The notes under the pieces: generated by a model
Told to the model about the DNA's origin: nothing
Seen by the model: only the letters and a program-made list of their open reading frames with translations
The model's database searches: none
Shown here: piece by piece, positions 6,776 to 7,845 of the stretch
Position numbering within the stretch: position 1 is the stretch's first letter
Layout: every line of letters begins with the position of its first letter
Position numbers and translations under genes: made by a program
Assembly (NCBI GenBank): GCA_029253325.1
Contig: JAQWZS010000077.1
Coordinates: 1 to 7,845 of the forward strand
Reading direction: 5' to 3'
Length of the DNA stretch: 7,845 nucleotides
Origin: Bacteroidia bacterium
Lineage (GTDB): Bacteria > Bacteroidota > Bacteroidia > NS11-12g > UBA9320

Positions 6776-7845
6776 ATGAATTTTGATGTAATAGTAATCG
6801 GGAGTGGTCCTGGTGGATATGTAGCAGCAATTAGAGCATCCCAACTTGGTCATAAAGTAGCTGTAGTTGAAAAAGCTGAACTTGGAGGTGTTTGCCTAAA
6901 CTGGGGTTGTATACCTACAAAAGCATTGCTTAAGTCTGCTCAAGTATTTGAGTACATCAACCATGCTGGCGATTACGGTATTTCTGTAGATAATGCAAAA
7001 CACGATTTCTCCAAAGTGATTAAGCGAAGTAGAGGAGTTGCTGAGGGGATGAGTAAAGGAATTCAGTTTTTGATGAAAAAAAATAAAATTGAAATTCTTA
7101 CGGGCTATGGCACAGTAATAGCCAAAGGTCAGGTGAGCGTAGATAACAACGGGAAAAAAGAAACACACAGTGCTAAACATATCATTTTGGCTACTGGTGC
7201 AAGAGAACGTCAATTACCCAATATTCCGATTGATGGGGAAAAAATAGTAGGCTACCATGAAGCCATGGTTCTTCAAGAGCAACCCAAGAAAATGGTCGTT
7301 GTTGGAAGTGGTGCTATAGGAATGGAGTTTGCATACTTTTATAATGCCATGGGTACAGAAGTAACTGTGGTTGAGTTCATGCCGAGCATAGTTCCTAACG
7401 AGGATGCAGATGTTTCTAAAGAATTAGAAAAACTGTACAGGAAGAAAGGGATGACTGTAATGACGAACAGTTCGGTAGAATCCGTTGACACGAAGGGCAA
7501 AGGATGTGTGGTAAAAGTGAAGACAGCCAAAGGGGAAGAAACCATCAATTGTGATATTGTTCTTTCTGCTGTTGGTATTCAGACAAACATAGAAAATATT
7601 GGCCTTGAAAATTTAGGCATCAAAATAGACCACGGTAAAGTAGTTGTGGATGATTATTATCAAACCAATGTACCGGGTGTATATGCCATTGGGGATATTG
7701 TTCATGGTCCTGCTCTAGCACACGTTGCAAGTGCAGAGGGAATCATCTGTGTTGAAAAATTTAGTGGTCAGCATGTATCACCCTTAGATTATGGGAACAT
7801 TCCAGGATGTACTTATACTTGGCCAGAAATTGCATCGGTAGGATA
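6776..7845 (+). CDS. lpdA: Dihydrolipoyl dehydrogenase (E3), 3' end beyond window
   Basis: This flavoprotein reoxidises the dihydrolipoyl groups of 2-oxoacid dehydrogenase complexes and the glycine cleavage system with NAD+. 356 residues are visible of a usual 460-470; the frame is open to the right edge. The FAD-binding GSGPGGYVAAIRA is at 9-21. The redox disulfide GGVCLNWGCIPTK is at 37-49 (C40, C45). ATGARERQLP is at 139-148, the NAD-binding VVGSGAIGMEFA at 175-186, and the second FAD motif VPGVYAIGD at 299-307 followed by ALAHVASAEG. The C-terminal interface domain with the catalytic His-Glu pair lies outside the window. The ATG at 6776 follows an A-rich leader and gives the standard short N-terminus MNFDVIVIGSG. 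It is divergent from yebC with no E1 or E2 genes in view, so which complex it serves cannot be told. Confidence 0.97.
   Translation, partial: MNFDVIVIGSGPGGYVAAIRASQLGHKVAVVEKAELGGVCLNWGCIPTKALLKSAQVFEYINHAGDYGISVDNAKHDFSKVIKRSRGVAEGMSKGIQFLMKKNKIEILTGYGTVIAKGQVSVDNNGKKETHSAKHIILATGARERQLPNIPIDGEKIVGYHEAMVLQEQPKKMVVVGSGAIGMEFAYFYNAMGTEVTVVEFMPSIVPNEDADVSKELEKLYRKKGMTVMTNSSVESVDTKGKGCVVKVKTAKGEETINCDIVLSAVGIQTNIENIGLENLGIKIDHGKVVVDDYYQTNVPGVYAIGDIVHGPALAHVASAEGIICVEKFSGQHVSPLDYGNIPGCTYTWPEIASVG

Noticed and set aside
6896..7548. Minus-strand frames at 6896-7213 and 7339-7548
   Set aside because: They lie opposite the FAD- and NAD-binding motifs of lpdA, which is unambiguous on the plus strand.

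Overview
The window comes from a low-GC member of the Bacteroidota. The evidence is a secreted protein with a type A sorting signal of the type IX secretion system (T9SS), a TonB-dependent receptor, a YebC protein of the Bacteroidota form (starting GRAFEFRKARKMKRW), candidate promoters resembling the TTG / TAnnTTTG pattern of this phylum, and A-rich leaders in place of strong Shine-Dalgarno sequences. Genus cannot be judged from the sequence alone. There are seven genes. Six are on the minus strand, and one (lpdA) is divergent on the plus strand and cut off by the right edge. Coding density is high: the largest gap between genes is about 157 bases, so no stretch over 300 bases lacks a gene.

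Read in the minus direction from the right, the layout is as follows. From the divergent intergenic region (6619-6775) comes yebC, which starts at a GTG rather than at the longer TTG-started frame. Nine bases later follows a family 4-type glycosyltransferase, also with a GTG start. After a 60-base gap with a candidate promoter comes serS (seryl-tRNA synthetase). After a further 65-base gap containing a perfect AT-rich inverted repeat comes a tightly packed three-gene unit: a BtuB-like TonB-dependent receptor, a small secreted Kazal-domain protein with a T9SS sorting signal (6-base gap), and a metallo-beta-lactamase-fold hydrolase (one-base TAATG overlap). The left 62 bases are non-coding or hold the very start of a further minus-strand gene.

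On the plus strand, lpdA (dihydrolipoyl dehydrogenase) runs from 6776 off the right edge; 356 residues of roughly 460-470 are present.

Most of the window is housekeeping (serS, yebC, lpdA). The accessory interest lies in the receptor / Kazal / hydrolase unit, which joins an outer-membrane importer, a surface-exported putative protease-inhibitor domain and a probably cytoplasmic zinc hydrolase in one transcript. I see no RNA genes, insertion sequences, CRISPR arrays, phage genes or defence system, and nothing I can defend as a wholly new biological system.
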